Assembly (NCBI GenBank): GCA_964344495.1
Contig: CAYFNI010000097.1
Coordinates: 1 to 8,215 of the forward strand
Reading direction: 5' to 3'
DNA: 8,215 nt
Source of the DNA: UBA6136 sp964344495
GTDB taxonomy: Bacteria > Pseudomonadota > Gammaproteobacteria > Methylococcales > Methylococcaceae
The position numbers and the translations under genes are program-made. Below, in pieces: positions 7,408 through 8,215 of this stretch; the stretch's first letter is position 1; each line of letters begins with the position of its first letter. Under the pieces are notes generated by a model that ran no database searches, was not told the origin of the DNA, and saw only the letters and a program-made list of their open reading frames with translations.

Positions 7408-7875
7408 ATGAGCCATTCGCCCATGGAATCTGCCGACATCACCCTGATGCGTCATGCGCTCTCCCTTGCTGACAAGGCGTATCACGCGGGCGAAGTGCCC
7501 GTCGGCGCCGTTCTGGTTCTGGACAATGAGATTATTGCCGAGGGCTGGAACTGCCCCATCAGCAGCCATGACCCGACCGCACATGCAGAAATCGTCGCCT
7601 TGCGGGAGGGGGGGCAACGTCTTTCCAATTACCGACTGATCGAGACCACCCTCTACGTCACGCTTGAGCCCTGTGTCATGTGCATGGGCGCGATTCAACA
7701 CGCCCGTGTCAAACGCGTGGTATACGGCGCGACAGACCCCAAGCGAGGCGCGGCCGGCAGTGCCCTGCAACTGGCCGATGCCAGCTTTCTAAACCACAGG
7801 ATCGAGATCACCGGTGGCGTACTTGAAGAAACGTGCTCCACGCAGTTACGGTCTTTTTTCATTGCCCGTCGCTAG
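7408..7875 (+). CDS. tadA: tRNA-specific adenosine deaminase
   Basis: TadA deaminates the wobble adenosine (A34) of tRNA-Arg(ACG) to inosine, which lets one tRNA read several CGN codons; it is normally essential in bacteria. The 155-residue product shows the complete cytidine/deoxycytidylate deaminase zinc site. The HAE motif has His59 (zinc ligand) and Glu61 (proton shuttle), and PCVMC gives the zinc ligands Cys89 and Cys92. Flanking blocks match E. coli TadA closely: EVPVGAVLV, EGWN, HDPTAHAEI, NYRL, TLYVTLEPCVMC and GAAGS. ATG 7408 is used here. ATG 7423 is an in-frame alternative that would still keep the whole domain, and neither has a good Shine-Dalgarno. guaA and tadA also lie near each other in pseudomonads. 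The gene ends 52 bp before a tRNA gene that has its own -10 element. Confidence 0.95.
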   Translation: MSHSPMESADITLMRHALSLADKAYHAGEVPVGAVLVLDNEIIAEGWNCPISSHDPTAHAEIVALREGGQRLSNYRLIETTLYVTLEPCVMCMGAIQHARVKRVVYGATDPKRGAAGSALQLADASFLNHRIEITGGVLEETCSTQLRSFFIARR

Positions 7876-7908
7876 GCAGCAGACCCCAAAACACACGACG
7901 TGTTGCGC

Positions 7909-7914
7909 TATAAT
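7909..7914 (+). promoter_or_regulatory. -10 element of the tRNA-Ser promoter
   Basis: A perfect TATAAT (7909-7914) lies 13 bp before the tRNA 5' end. The segment between is GC-rich just after the -10 (GGCTG), as is usual for stable RNA promoters. Transcription would start near 7921, giving a leader of about 7 nt. No good -35 hexamer is visible at 16-18 bp spacing (7885-7892 is C/A-rich), so the call rests on the -10 and its position. Confidence 0.55.
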
Positions 7915-7927
7915 GGCTGTCCCATCA

Positions 7928-8020
7928 GGAGAGGTACCGAAGCGGTCATAACGGCGCCGACTCGAAATCGGATGGTCGGGGAAACCCGGCACGAGGGTTC
8001 GAATCCCTCCCTCTCCGCCA
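7928..8020 (+). tRNA. serU: tRNA-Ser (anticodon CGA)
   Basis: The full cloverleaf folds by eye. The acceptor GGAGAGG (7928-7934) pairs with CCTCTCC (8010-8016), then discriminator G and an encoded CCA (8018-8020). The D stem is CCG/CGG. The anticodon arm has loop CTCGAAA with anticodon CGA at 7963-7965, reading UCG. Its four inner pairs are good and the outermost is a G·A mismatch. A long class II variable arm (CGGG-GAAA-CCCG, 7977-7988) is diagnostic of serine, leucine or tyrosine tRNAs. The T arm is GAGGG-TTCGAAT-CCCTC (7993-8009). Anticodon and acceptor/discriminator together indicate serine. Its 3' end is probably the attachment site of an integrated element (see the integrase remnant downstream). 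The symbol is by analogy with the E. coli tRNA-Ser(CGA) gene. Confidence 0.95.
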
Positions 8021-8046
8021 AATGAGCATTTAGAGACACCCAAAGA

Positions 8047-8084
8047 CTGGAAACCAAGAGAAATCAAGGGTTCCAGCCTTTTTT
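8047..8084 (+). terminator. Intrinsic terminator downstream of tRNA-Ser
   Basis: CTGGAAACC (8047-8055) pairs with GGGTTCCAG (8068-8076) with one internal mismatch (8 of 9 pairs) around a 12-nt A-rich loop. Two C residues and six T residues (8079-8084) follow. It is a plausible terminator for the tRNA transcript. If the element junction is at the tRNA 3' end, the hairpin may belong to the inserted DNA rather than the original chromosome. Confidence 0.65.
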
Positions 8085-8090
8085 GTTGTC

Positions 8091-8115
8091 CAACGAAGTA
8101 CATCCATATTCGTTG
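8091..8115. repeat. 7-bp perfect inverted repeat upstream of the integrase remnant
   Basis: CAACGAA (8091-8097) and TTCGTTG (8109-8115) are exact inverted copies separated by 11 bp. If one C (8090) is bulged, TGT (8087-8089) and ACA (8116-8118) extend it to 10 pairs. It lies between the tRNA terminator and the remnant int start, a usual place for integrase or regulator binding sites. No T run follows it. The role is inferred from position only. Confidence 0.55.
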
Positions 8116-8117
8116 AC

Positions 8118-8137
8118 ATGCCCCCAAATGCCCCTAA
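8118..8137. repeat. Tandem decamer repeat overlapping the integrase start
   Basis: ATGCCCCCAA (8118-8127) is followed immediately by ATGCCCCTAA (8128-8137), 9 of 10 identical. The second copy contains the ATG of the integrase remnant. Short GGGGGCAT-type direct repeats just upstream of P4-type integrase genes are something I recall from similar tRNA-linked elements, where they may be arm-type binding sites; this is from memory and untested. Confidence 0.5.
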
Positions 8138-8169
8138 CCGACCCCACCATCCGTAACGCCGCCCTGTAA
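8128..8169 (+). pseudogene. Remnant N-terminus of a P4-type tyrosine integrase
   Basis: ATG 8128 opens 13 codons, M-P-L-T-D-P-T-I-R-N-A-A-L, then TAA (8167-8169). The pattern M-P-L-T-D-x-x-I-R-x-A is the hallmark start of DUF4102-containing tyrosine integrases of the P4/CP4-57 type, which normally continue with A-K-P and a glycine-rich GGGLYL block over about 400 residues. Here similarity ends at N-A-A and a stop follows, so the gene is truncated and not functional from this copy. It lies 107 bp after the tRNA-Ser CCA end, pointing away from it, the standard place for such an integrase. The match is short, but position and repeats support it. A deletion or replacement joined near 8163 is the simplest explanation. 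Confidence 0.6.
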
Positions 8170-8206
8170 TGACCCAGTAAATTCCAGCACAGGTGTTAAC
8201 CTTCTC

Positions 8207-8212
8207 AGGAGG
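8207..8212 (+). promoter_or_regulatory. Strong Shine-Dalgarno at window edge, gene predicted beyond
   Basis: AGGAGG (8207-8212) is a full-consensus ribosome binding site followed by only three bases before the window ends. A start codon would be expected at about 8216-8221. This suggests a + strand gene begins just outside, directly after the integrase remnant, probably the first gene of whatever now occupies the tRNA-Ser locus. The start codon itself is not visible. Confidence 0.4.
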
Positions 8213-8215
8213 CAC

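Noticed and set aside
7846..8127. Minus-strand open frame across tRNA-Ser whose peptide contains GGEGGIRT
   Set aside because: This peptide is the familiar spurious translation of the antisense strand of a serine tRNA. The tRNA on the + strand explains the sequence completely.
8030..8215. Minus-strand open frame running off the right edge
   Set aside because: It lies antisense to the terminator, repeats and integrase remnant, has no recognisable domain, and is better explained by the att-like region on the + strand.
1..8215. CRISPR array, insertion sequence or toxin-antitoxin pair
   Set aside because: No regularly spaced repeats, transposase-like frames with terminal repeats, or paired small toxin/antitoxin-like frames are visible on either strand.

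Overview
The window looks like chromosomal DNA of a fairly GC-rich proteobacterium, most likely a gammaproteobacterium. The encoded YgiQ, GuaB, GuaA and TadA follow the Escherichia coli proteins closely as I remember them, and the order guaB-guaA-(tadA) resembles that of pseudomonad-like gammaproteobacteria. I cannot name the genus. All intact genes are on the + strand.

Layout. The window opens with the last 36 codons of a membrane protein (ends at 113), closed by a strong intrinsic terminator (167-199). Next come a YgiQ-family radical SAM protein (292-2421) and an unrecognised four-helix membrane protein (2497-3426). The guanine nucleotide branch follows: a good sigma70 promoter (3464-3492), guaB (3524-4987), a GC-rich intergenic hairpin (4997-5021) and guaA (5046-6620). 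A small tail-anchored-like protein (6725-6949) has its own ribosome binding site. After it lies about 460 bp of lower-GC DNA with no convincing gene but with a 7-bp perfect palindrome. tadA (7408-7875) and tRNA-Ser(CGA) (7928-8020) come next, followed by a terminator-like hairpin (8047-8084).

How the genes relate. GuaB (IMP to XMP) and GuaA (XMP to GMP) are consecutive enzymes and almost certainly one operon. TadA makes inosine at the wobble position of tRNA-Arg, so tadA and tRNA-Ser are both translation genes, but the tRNA has its own promoter-like -10. YgiQ and the four-helix membrane protein have no obvious functional link to the rest.

The most unusual part is the right edge. Immediately downstream of tRNA-Ser(CGA) are an inverted repeat, a tandem decamer repeat, and a 13-codon reading frame, M-P-L-T-D-P-T-I-R-N-A-A-L-stop. 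That peptide matches the start of P4-type (DUF4102) tyrosine integrases and then ends. I read it as the decayed edge of an integrated element at the tRNA 3' end. A strong Shine-Dalgarno at the last bases (8207-8212) predicts a further gene just outside. No complete undescribed system is visible within the window; whatever was inserted would lie to the right.
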